Source of the DNA: an uncultured Flavobacteriales bacterium
Lineage (GTDB): Bacteria; Bacteroidota; Bacteroidia; Flavobacteriales_D; Crocinitomicaceae
Reading direction: 5' to 3'
DNA: 36,969 nt
Assembly: GCA_905478665.1 (NCBI GenBank)
Contig: CAJQJL010000047.1
Location: forward strand, 1-36,969
Every line of letters starts with the position of its first letter. Position 1 is the stretch's first letter. Shown one piece after another: positions 10,137 through 17,131 of the stretch. A model generated the notes under the pieces. It saw only the letters and a list, made by a program, of their open reading frames with translations. It was not told the origin of the DNA and made no database searches. The translations under genes were made by a program, and so were the position numbers.

Positions 10137-10991
10137 TTAAAAGAGTTTTTCTCGCCAATTTTCAGCTTCAGACTCACTTAACAAATCTAGCTTTAATAAA
10201 TAAGATATTGTTTTTGTGAAAGCCAAAGGATATTCAATTCCATCATAATTCCAGTCCGTTTCGTTCAACCAATTCTCTACTTGACCATGACGTAAATTAT
10301 AACGCCAACTAATTAGATCAACAACGCTGTCATTTTTTTTCAACTCAGCAGCCTTTTTGTTAACGATGTCGCACATTTTATTCAAGGCATCCATGTGCTC
10401 CTTATATACTTCAGTCCGCACAGCAATCACAAAACAAGGCCAAGGTGTTACTACTTCATCAATATAGCGGCATTTCTTTTGTTCAGTAAATGGATGTGTT
10501 GTGTATTTTTCCCATAAAAAAGCCTGAGCCTTGTTATTCTCTAAAGCCCAAAGTCCACCGTACACATCACCAACCACATTAAATTTAAGCTTAGAAGTAT
10601 CCCAGCCTTCCTGACTCGCTCTCACATATGCCATGAGGTGAGACCCCGATCCTTCTCTGGAAATGGCAAATGTTTTTCCTTCCAACTGATCTATTCGATC
10701 AATATCACTATCATAAGGGACGTGAATCCCCCAATGCAATGGTGAAGTGACGTAGACCTGAATGATTTTCGCGTCAAGTCCTTGCAGAATAGCCTTTGTC
10801 ACTCCTTCCGTGAGCAATACCGCAACATCCAAGGTCTTGGTTTCCAAACCACGAATCATTTGTCCAGTTCCTCCTCCCATATCACTCCAATGCAGTTGAA
10901 TCCCTTCTTCCCTGAATCGACCCTCTTCTATTGCCATTCTCCATGGCAAATTAAAATGTTCTGGTACTCCTCCTATTTTTAATCCCAACAT
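10137..10991 (-). CDS. Periplasmic-binding-protein-fold protein without signal peptide (SsuA/THI5-like)
   Basis: 284 residues from the ATG at 10991, chosen because the longer frame to 11057 would overlap the ABC gene by about 60 bases and the family begins at LKIGGVPEHFNLPW. The sequence looks like type 2 substrate-binding proteins of the SsuA/THI5 group: an early EHFNLPW segment, EEGRFREEGI, GGGTGQMIRGLETKTLDVAVLLTEG, then LEGKTFAISREGSGSH and a domain-closing segment. Unlike transporter binding proteins it has no signal peptide, so it should be cytoplasmic. It may sense or handle a small ligand rather than feed a transporter. It lies 4 bp after the ABC exporter stop and 1 bp before hemH. 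Confidence 0.7.
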   Translation of the reverse strand: MLGLKIGGVPEHFNLPWRMAIEEGRFREEGIQLHWSDMGGGTGQMIRGLETKTLDVAVLLTEGVTKAILQGLDAKIIQVYVTSPLHWGIHVPYDSDIDRIDQLEGKTFAISREGSGSHLMAYVRASQEGWDTSKLKFNVVGDVYGGLWALENNKAQAFLWEKYTTHPFTEQKKCRYIDEVVTPWPCFVIAVRTEVYKEHMDALNKMCDIVNKKAAELKKNDSVVDLISWRYNLRHGQVENWLNETDWNYDGIEYPLAFTKTISYLLKLDLLSESEAENWREKLF

Positions 10992-10995
10992 ACTT

Positions 10996-12756
10996 TTAAT
11001 CTGAAAATTGCATATCGTATAACGTCTTGTAATACCCGTTGTTTTGGAGCAACTCATGATGTGTTCCCTGCTCCATTATCTCTCCTTTGTCTAGCACTAC
11101 AATTTTGTCTGCTGTCTGAATGGTTGACAAACGATGTGCTATTACAATAGACGTCCTCCCTTTCGTTAGTTTTTCTGTTGCTCGCTGAATCAATTCTTCT
11201 GATTCATTATCAACACTCGATGTCGCCTCATCTAAAATCAAGATATGTGGATTGTACACATAAGCTCGAATGAAAGCAATAAGTTGACGCTGCCCTACAG
11301 AAAGAACTCCTCCACGTTCACCTACTTGATAATCGTAGCCACCAGGCAAGCTCTCAATAAATTCATTTACACCAACGGCCTTCGATGCTTCAATCACCTG
11401 TTCTTTGGAAATTGCTGGATCACCTAGCGTAATGTTATTAAATAAGGTGTCTGAAAAAAGAAAGACATCCTGAAGCACAATGGCAATGTTCTTTCGTAAA
11501 TAGTTTAATTCTATCTCCGTCAACTTATGATCTCCTAGCAAAACATCTCCTTTTTGATACTCATAGAAGCGACCAATTAAATTTACCATTGAACTTTTCC
11601 CTGCTCCTGTTGCTCCAACAAAAGCTACCGTCTCTCCTGGTTTTATTTCCAAGTTGATATTCTTCAACACCCAATCCTCATCGGTGTATGCAAAGTATAG
11701 ATTCTCGAACTTAATTGCTTGATTATAATCCACATCCGTTATTGTACCAACATTCTGAATCTGATCCTCGCGATCAATGATTTCAAAAACACGCTCTGCA
11801 CGAACAGTTCCGCGCTGAAGAATATTAAACTTATCTGCAAGTTGTCGAATCGGACGAAACAGCATATGAATCCACAAGGTAAACTGAACAATTGGTCCGA
11901 ATAACAATTCAATTTCTCCCGCTGTTTTCCCTTGAACGACTAACGCTCCCCACACCAACAGGAAGGCCATTGACAAGGAACTCAATAATTCAACAACGGG
12001 GAAGAATATCGAATATGCCCAAACCGCTTTAATGTGCGCATTTTTATGTCCCTCGTTTATTTTTTCAAACTTCTCATATTCTTTCTCCTCTCTGTTAAAG
12101 AGTTGCACAAGTGACATTCCCGTTAGACGCTCTTGAACAAAGGTATTGAGTTTCGTAACCTGCTCTCGCTCCATTTGCAGCGACTTTCGCACTGCCCTCG
12201 CAAATATTCGCGTAGCAAAAACTAAAAGAGGAATCGGAATTAAGACAAGAAGTGTCAACTGCCAATTGATGACGAACATCAAAATAATGACTACTACGAG
12301 TGACACCAAATCGCCTAAAATTGCCATCATTCCAGATGAAAACACTTCGGTGATCGCCTCTAGATCAGACACAACCCTTGTCACCAAAGCACCAATTGGT
12401 GTTTGATCAAAATAGCGCATTCTAAATGATAAGATCCTGTTCAGTAATTTTTTGCGTAAATCACGAATGATAGATTGTGCAAAAAGGTTTGAAAAATAAG
12501 AGGACAGAAATTGGAACACCCCTTCCATGATCAACCATCCGATAATAATAATCGTCCACATGAGAAGTTTACCCGCATCTGCATTTGCAATGATATATTC
12601 ATTCACAATATATCCTATCAACATCGGTCGGGCAGGACTTAGAAATGCGAGCAACAGGGTGCATAGAATGGCAATAAAGAAGAGTCCTTTATACGTTCGC
12701 CAATACGACAATAGTCGTTTGAAAACCTGAAAATTTAGCTTGGATTTTTCCGCCAT
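10996..12756 (-). CDS. ABC exporter, fused permease and ATPase (MsbA-like)
   Basis: 586 residues. The N-terminal half (about 1-320) holds six predicted membrane helices of a type I exporter domain. The C-terminal half holds the ATPase with Walker A GATGAGKSS (near 382), a Q-loop at LQDVF, signature LSVGQRQL (near 485), Walker B ILILDEATSSVD (near 508) and the H-loop IAHRLSTI (near 540). Half-size exporters of this type form homodimers and export lipids, drugs or peptides. The substrate is not evident. As first gene of an operon ending in hemH, a heme- or porphyrin-related substrate is possible. A TAnnTTTG box lies only 5 bp before the ATG. Confidence 0.88.
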   Translation of the reverse strand: MAEKSKLNFQVFKRLLSYWRTYKGLFFIAILCTLLLAFLSPARPMLIGYIVNEYIIANADAGKLLMWTIIIIGWLIMEGVFQFLSSYFSNLFAQSIIRDLRKKLLNRILSFRMRYFDQTPIGALVTRVVSDLEAITEVFSSGMMAILGDLVSLVVVIILMFVINWQLTLLVLIPIPLLVFATRIFARAVRKSLQMEREQVTKLNTFVQERLTGMSLVQLFNREEKEYEKFEKINEGHKNAHIKAVWAYSIFFPVVELLSSLSMAFLLVWGALVVQGKTAGEIELLFGPIVQFTLWIHMLFRPIRQLADKFNILQRGTVRAERVFEIIDREDQIQNVGTITDVDYNQAIKFENLYFAYTDEDWVLKNINLEIKPGETVAFVGATGAGKSSMVNLIGRFYEYQKGDVLLGDHKLTEIELNYLRKNIAIVLQDVFLFSDTLFNNITLGDPAISKEQVIEASKAVGVNEFIESLPGGYDYQVGERGGVLSVGQRQLIAFIRAYVYNPHILILDEATSSVDNESEELIQRATEKLTKGRTSIVIAHRLSTIQTADKIVVLDKGEIMEQGTHHELLQNNGYYKTLYDMQFSD

Positions 12757-12761
12757 TTAGA

Positions 12762-12769
12762 CAAATGTA
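12762..12769 (-). promoter_or_regulatory. Promoter -7 box abutting the ABC exporter start
   Basis: Minus strand TACATTTG is a perfect TAnnTTTG box, with a TTG 22 bp upstream. Only 5 bp separate it from the ATG, so the transcript would start at or next to the start codon and be leaderless. Confidence 0.55.
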
Positions 12770-12803
12770 ATTTAAAGATTTGAAGCTTCGACAAGCACGG
12801 GAC

Positions 12804-12828
12804 TCAAATTTGAAAATCTAAAATTTGA
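12804..12828. repeat. Inverted repeat in the divergent ABC/upp promoter region
   Basis: TCAAATTT (12804-12811) and AAATTTGA (12821-12828) are perfect inverted arms around 9 bp; the left arm is part of the palindrome TCAAATTTGA. The position between two divergent promoters suits an operator, but AT-rich DNA makes chance plausible. Confidence 0.3.
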
Positions 12829-12850
12829 ACCAACATGTTTAAAAATCTCC

Positions 12851-12858
12851 TACCTTTA
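12851..12858 (+). promoter_or_regulatory. Probable -7 box of upp
   Basis: TACCTTTA is one base off TAnnTTTG and lies 16 bp before the upp ATG. A TTTG at 12824-12827 is upstream with a long 23-bp spacer. Confidence 0.4.
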
Positions 12859-12874
12859 TGCTAAAGTATATTTC

Positions 12875-13522
12875 ATGGTTCATAATTTTTCAGAAACGAA
12901 TTCTATTTTCTCCACATTTGTCGCCGAAATACGCGATGTTGAAATTCAAAAAGATTCGATGCGATTCAGAAGAAATCTGGAACGTATGGCGGAAATAATG
13001 GCCTATGAATTGTCCAAGCAATTGGAGTACAAATCAGTTAGTGTAAATACACCTTTAGGAACTGCTGAAACCGAACTGGTGAAGGAACAACCTGTTTTAG
13101 CAACTATATTGCGAGCAGGACTAGGAATGCATGAAGGCTTACTTAACTATTTCGATCGTGCTGACAGTGCTTTTGTCTCCGCTTATAGAAAGCATACAAC
13201 GGCTGAAGATTTTGAAATTTTTGTAGAATACCTTGCAGCACCAAAGATTGATGACAAAGTTCTCATCATTAGTGATCCTATGTTGGCAACAGGAAGTTCA
13301 ATGGTAATGGTATATAAAGCTCTATTGAGACAAGGAAACCCATCAAAATTAATTGTCGTTTCTGCTATTGCAACCCCAGATGCGTTGGAATATTTACACA
13401 AGCATCTTCCTGCTTCGACAGATTATTACATTGGAGCCATTGACGATGAACTTACAGCACAATCTTACATCGTTCCTGGACTTGGGGATGCTGGAGATTT
13501 GGCATATGGCGAAAAATGTTGA
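12875..13522 (+). CDS. upp: Uracil phosphoribosyltransferase
   Basis: 215 residues. It converts uracil and PRPP to UMP in pyrimidine salvage. Diagnostic features are the ATILRAGLGMHEG block, the PRPP-binding loop ISDPMLATGSS, and the uracil-binding C-terminal signature PGLGDAGDLAYG. Cytoplasmic. It heads a short gene set with a membrane protein and a YjjG-type nucleotidase; since YjjG enzymes act on pyrimidine nucleotides, the set looks like nucleotide salvage and housecleaning. Confidence 0.95.
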   Translation: MVHNFSETNSIFSTFVAEIRDVEIQKDSMRFRRNLERMAEIMAYELSKQLEYKSVSVNTPLGTAETELVKEQPVLATILRAGLGMHEGLLNYFDRADSAFVSAYRKHTTAEDFEIFVEYLAAPKIDDKVLIISDPMLATGSSMVMVYKALLRQGNPSKLIVVSAIATPDALEYLHKHLPASTDYYIGAIDDELTAQSYIVPGLGDAGDLAYGEKC

Positions 13523-13525
13523 CCT

Positions 13526-13990
13526 ATGAATTGGTGGGCACTCGCAACTTTATTTGCATTTTCTATAATTAAATTCATGTTCACCCCATTTACGGGACCT
13601 GGACTGCAGCTTTCATTTCTTGAAACTTATTTTGCTTGTGTAGCTGGAGGACTTTTCGGCTCCAGTATCTTTTTCTTTTCAGCAGGTTATTTCATGCGTA
13701 GAGCAAGGGAAAATCAACAAAAAAAAAATAAAGCACGAATCTTAAAGGGATTGCCCATAAAAACCAAGAAACGATTCACACGCATGAACAAGCTAGTCGT
13801 TCGTTTGAAAAGTTCAATAGGAATTGTTGGAATCTGCTTTTGGGCGCCTTTTTTCCTTTCTATTCCAGTAGGAAGCATCGTGGCTGCGAAATTTTATGGA
13901 GACAACAAAAAGGCCTATCCTTTGATCGTTTTAGGAATGCTAATTAATGGGACTATCACCACTGGAATCGCATATCTTTCTTACGGATGA
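13526..13990 (+). CDS. Small integral membrane protein, unknown function
   Basis: 154 residues with four hydrophobic segments (about 3-20, 33-56, 95-118 and 129-152) and a strongly basic loop (about 57-93) between the second and third that is likely cytoplasmic. A conserved-looking FWAPFFLSIPVGS motif opens the second half and faintly resembles small export or DedA-like membrane proteins, but I cannot assign a family. It starts 3 bp after the upp stop and overlaps the next gene by 4 bp (ATGA), so it is translated with them. Confidence 0.75.
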   Translation: MNWWALATLFAFSIIKFMFTPFTGPGLQLSFLETYFACVAGGLFGSSIFFFSAGYFMRRARENQQKKNKARILKGLPIKTKKRFTRMNKLVVRLKSSIGIVGICFWAPFFLSIPVGSIVAAKFYGDNKKAYPLIVLGMLINGTITTGIAYLSYG

Positions 13991-14697
13991 GACATCTTTT
14001 CTTTGATTTAGACCATACCCTCTGGGATTTTGAGAAAAACTCAGAAGCAGCACTTCGCATTCTATATAAGGAAATGAATTTAGGAAATGAGCTACGCTCT
14101 TTTCAATCCTTTCATACTGCTTACAAGAAGATAAATGCAGAACTCTGGTACCAATATGGAACTGGTAAAATCACAAAGGCCGAGCTAAGAGTTAAACGCT
14201 TTCACAATACCTTGTTAAAATTCGATGTCAAAAACTTACCACTAGCGGAACAACTGGCAACAGGTTATGTTGAGACCTCTCCTTACCAGACCAATTTATT
14301 TCCCAATGCTCAGGAAACTTTAACTGGTCTGCAAAAGGACGGCTATGAAATGCACATTATCACAAATGGCTTTAAGGAAATTCAAGACATTAAGTTAACC
14401 AATAGCGGTATTCGCGATTTTTTTGATGTCGTTCTTTGTTCTGAAGACGTTGGAAAAAGCAAGCCAGCTCGGGAGGTATTTACTGAAGCTCTTGACAGAG
14501 CCAATGCTAAACAAGATGAAAGCGTGATGATTGGTGATAATTTGCATGCCGATGTACTCGGTGCAGAGCGTTCAGGAATTTCTGGGGTACTATTTGATCC
14601 TCACAAGGAACACAAACAAGGAACACACGAATGGCACATTAGCGATCTGAATGAAATTCCAGCAATCCTTCCATGGATTCGTAAGACTAAAAACTGA
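13987..14697 (+). CDS. YjjG-family HAD nucleotidase
   Basis: 236 residues. Haloacid dehalogenase fold with motif I DLDHTLWDF (nucleophile Asp at residue 7), motif II ITNGF, motif III Lys in GKSKPAREVF and motif IV MIGDNLHADVLGA. The DHTLWDFEKNS start and the length are typical of YjjG-type 5'-nucleotidases, which dephosphorylate non-canonical pyrimidine nucleotides and dUMP. Its place behind upp supports a pyrimidine role. Start fixed by the ATGA overlap with the membrane-protein gene. Confidence 0.85.
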   Translation: MRHLFFDLDHTLWDFEKNSEAALRILYKEMNLGNELRSFQSFHTAYKKINAELWYQYGTGKITKAELRVKRFHNTLLKFDVKNLPLAEQLATGYVETSPYQTNLFPNAQETLTGLQKDGYEMHIITNGFKEIQDIKLTNSGIRDFFDVVLCSEDVGKSKPAREVFTEALDRANAKQDESVMIGDNLHADVLGAERSGISGVLFDPHKEHKQGTHEWHISDLNEIPAILPWIRKTKN

Positions 14698-14706
14698 CTT
14701 GAGGAT

Positions 14707-14737
14707 TCTGAGACTTCAAGACTTTTGAATTCTCAGA
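14707..14737. terminator. Long hairpin between convergent genes
   Basis: TCTGAGA (14707-14713) pairs with TCTCAGA (14731-14737), then one mismatch, then TTCAA (14715-14719) pairs with TTGAA (14725-14729) around a GACTT loop. This is a 12-bp stem between the convergent nucleotidase and rlmB genes. No T-tract follows on either strand, so it may act as a barrier or RNA-stability element rather than a classic terminator. Its GACTTCAAGACTT core resembles the repeat family at 26103-26395. Confidence 0.45.
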
Positions 14738-14778
14738 CGGTAAGAAAAGCCCTCGTCCTGAAGCTTACAGTCGTAATT

Positions 14779-15555
14779 TTACTCTATTTCTTGTCGTAGC
14801 TTCTCATACATTACTATTCCAGCTGAAACGCTAACATTCAATGACGCAATTTCTCCACGCATTGGAATTTTACACGCGACATCTGCAAGGTTTATTAGGT
14901 CAGATGTAATTCCATCTTGCTCCGACCCCATTATCACAGCCACAGCACCTTTCATATTCACTTGATGCAATGGGAAATTTGATTTTTCAGTACACGCCAC
15001 AATGCGCACACCACACTGTTGAATATAAAATAGTGAGTCCTTAAGACTATCTGTTTTACAAACCTTTATTCTATTCAGCGCTCCAGCAGACGTTTTGATT
15101 GCATCAGAAGTTACTTGCGCAGAACCTTTAGAAGGAATCAGAATCGCATCCACCCCCTCACATTCCGCAGTTCGAGCGATTGCCCCAAAATTACGTACAT
15201 CCGTAACTCTGTCAAGCGCAAGAATGAAAGGTTTTTTACCTTCCTCTATTAAACCTTCAACTATCTCCTCAATATTTCCGTATTCTACTGGCGAAACAAG
15301 AGCGATAACTCCCTGGTGATTTTGATCGGTAATACTGTCCAGCTTTTCTACTGGAACAAATTGCAATTGATGACTTTCTCCTGCGAGTGCCTCCTTCAAT
15401 TCTACAAACAAATCTTTTTGCATCCCTTTCTGGATGAAAATTTTGTTCAGAACTCTATCTGCCTTTATAGCTTCGATTACTGAGCGCACACCAAATATGT
15501 AATCATCTTTGAGTGGCTTGTATGTTCTCTTACCGTCGTATTTACTTTGTTCCAT
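14779..15555 (-). CDS. rlmB: 23S rRNA 2'-O-ribose methyltransferase, TrmH/SpoU family (RlmB-like)
   Basis: 258 residues. An N-terminal substrate-binding domain (YIFGVRSVIEAI through about 95) precedes a SPOUT knot domain with motif 1 LDRVTDVRNFGAIARTAE, motif 2 VIMGSEQDGI and motif 3 IPMRGEIASLNVSVSAGI. RlmB methylates G2251 of 23S rRNA using SAM. The domain order and length fit RlmB better than TrmH. It starts 4 bp after the OsmC-family stop, so the two are co-transcribed. Confidence 0.9.
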   Translation of the reverse strand: MEQSKYDGKRTYKPLKDDYIFGVRSVIEAIKADRVLNKIFIQKGMQKDLFVELKEALAGESHQLQFVPVEKLDSITDQNHQGVIALVSPVEYGNIEEIVEGLIEEGKKPFILALDRVTDVRNFGAIARTAECEGVDAILIPSKGSAQVTSDAIKTSAGALNRIKVCKTDSLKDSLFYIQQCGVRIVACTEKSNFPLHQVNMKGAVAVIMGSEQDGITSDLINLADVACKIPMRGEIASLNVSVSAGIVMYEKLRQEIE

Positions 15556-15559
15556 TTTG

Positions 15560-15964
15560 CTAGAATTGATAGGTGAATGTTACTTCAACATCGTCTGAAA
15601 TTGTTTTGACAACTGGGCAATTTTCACCTGCATTACGCACCTGTCTTTGTTCTGCCTCACTCCATGAATTTCCTGAAAAATCAATCGTAACTTCCAACGC
15701 GCTGATGCGTCGTGGGTCAGATGCCATTATTTTATTTACTTCAGCCGAACCGTGGGTAAAATTGATCCCATTCTTGTTACAGTATATACCGATAATCGTT
15801 AGCATACATGAAACGGATGCCGTTGCAACCAAATCAGTAGGAGAAAATGAAGCCCCTTTCCCGTTGTTATCAACAGGTGCATCGGTTACTATTTCCACAC
15901 CAGACTTTAAATGGGTGCATTTTGTTCTCAGGTCTCCCAAATATTCAATGCGTGATGTAGCCAT
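15560..15964 (-). CDS. OsmC family protein
   Basis: 134 residues. OsmC/Ohr-fold proteins reduce organic hydroperoxides with two cysteines. Both are here: Cys53 in the ASVSCML helix after SPTDLVATA, and Cys116 in the ENCPV motif. The subgroup resembles YhfA/OsmC-like proteins more than Ohr. Start at the ATG before ATSRIEYLGDL. Upstream DNA is shared with the divergent lipA. Confidence 0.88.
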   Translation of the reverse strand: MATSRIEYLGDLRTKCTHLKSGVEIVTDAPVDNNGKGASFSPTDLVATASVSCMLTIIGIYCNKNGINFTHGSAEVNKIMASDPRRISALEVTIDFSGNSWSEAEQRQVRNAGENCPVVKTISDDVEVTFTYQF

Positions 15965-16076
15965 GATCTCTAAGGTTTTGCATACATTTGTAACTGCCTT
16001 TCATCCGACTGATGAAGCAATTCGCAAAAGTAGGTTTTATTTGTTGAATTAGTAGTGAAGTAGTAAATTTCTTGGC

Positions 16077-16949
16077 ATGAGTGAAACAATTAAACAAGAA
16101 GATAAAGTCCGCATAAAAAAGCCGAAATGGCTTCGTGTAAAATTGCCAACTGGTGAGAACTATAAAAAGGTTCGTTCGCTTGTTGACGAGCATAAATTGC
16201 ACACAATTTGTGAAAGTGGAAATTGCCCGAACATGGGAGAATGTTGGGGGGAAGGAACAGCAACATTTATGATACTCGGGAATATCTGTACGCGTTCTTG
16301 TGGTTTCTGTGCAGTTCAAACAGGACGTCCAGATGCGGTTGATGAATTTGAACCAGGAAAAGTCGCGCACAGTGTCAAAACTATGGGTGTGAAACATGCC
16401 GTGATAACTTCTGTCGATCGTGATGATCTTAAAGACGGTGGTTCCGGTATCTGGGTACAAACAGTTCGTGCTATACGAAACCAATCACCTGGCACAACAA
16501 TGGAAACCTTAATTCCCGACTTTGGTGGAAAATGGGAGAATCTTCAGAATATCATTGACGTTGCTCCAGAAATTGTAAGTCACAATTTGGAAACAGTAAG
16601 ACGTCTGACAAAGGAGGTTCGAATTCAAGCAAAATACGACAGAAGTCTCGAAGTCCTTTTCCGTTTAAAGAAAGGAGGCATGAAAACCAAATCTGGAATT
16701 ATGCTGGGAATTGGAGAAACTCATGAAGAAATTATTGAGGCAATGGAGGATTTACGAAGTGTAGATGTCGATATCCTTACGCTTGGTCAGTATCTTCAGC
16801 CTACTGCAAAACATCTCCCGATTCATGAATTCGTTACGCCTGAGCGTTTCCTTGAATACAAGGAGCTAGGGGCAGAAATGGGTTTCCGATACGTAGAAAG
16901 TGGACCTCTAGTTCGTTCATCTTATCGTGCTGAAAAGCATCTCTTTTGA
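16077..16949 (+). CDS. lipA: Lipoyl synthase
   Basis: 290 residues. A radical SAM enzyme that inserts two sulfurs into protein-bound octanoyl chains. Both iron-sulfur sites are visible: the auxiliary cluster CxxxxCxxxxxC ([12 protein letters not shown]) and the radical SAM CxxxCxxC (CTRSCGFC). The C-terminal [10 protein letters not shown] carries the conserved RSSYRA serine motif. lpdA, whose partner enzymes carry lipoyl groups, lies 3 kb downstream. The frame starts at [23 protein letters not shown] is the family's usual N-terminal block. Confidence 0.98.
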   Translation: MSETIKQEDKVRIKKPKWLRVKLPTGENYKKVRSLVDEHKLHTICESGNCPNMGECWGEGTATFMILGNICTRSCGFCAVQTGRPDAVDEFEPGKVAHSVKTMGVKHAVITSVDRDDLKDGGSGIWVQTVRAIRNQSPGTTMETLIPDFGGKWENLQNIIDVAPEIVSHNLETVRRLTKEVRIQAKYDRSLEVLFRLKKGGMKTKSGIMLGIGETHEEIIEAMEDLRSVDVDILTLGQYLQPTAKHLPIHEFVTPERFLEYKELGAEMGFRYVESGPLVRSSYRAEKHLF

Positions 16950-16971
16950 GCGTAGACCTGCATATTTTTTT

Positions 16972-16995
16972 AAAATGTTGTTACGCGAACATTTT
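16972..16995. terminator. AT-rich hairpin after lipA
   Basis: AAAATGTT (16972-16979) pairs with AACATTTT (16988-16995) around an 8-nt loop, 22 bp after the lipA stop. A weak candidate terminator without a long T-tract behind it. Confidence 0.35.
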
Positions 16996-17131
16996 CTAGT
17001 TCGTATGAGTTAGAGTAACTTTACTTTCAAATCGGCTTATTGCGTGTAGCATTATTCCAAGAATTATTCTTATTTTGCGTCGCTTAAAACGATTTTTAAA
17101 ACTAGAATTAACACTATAATTACGCATACTT

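Noticed and set aside
12804..12828. Named transcription-factor operator between the ABC exporter and upp
   Set aside because: The inverted repeat is real but made of A/T words; no regulator with that site can be named from the sequence.
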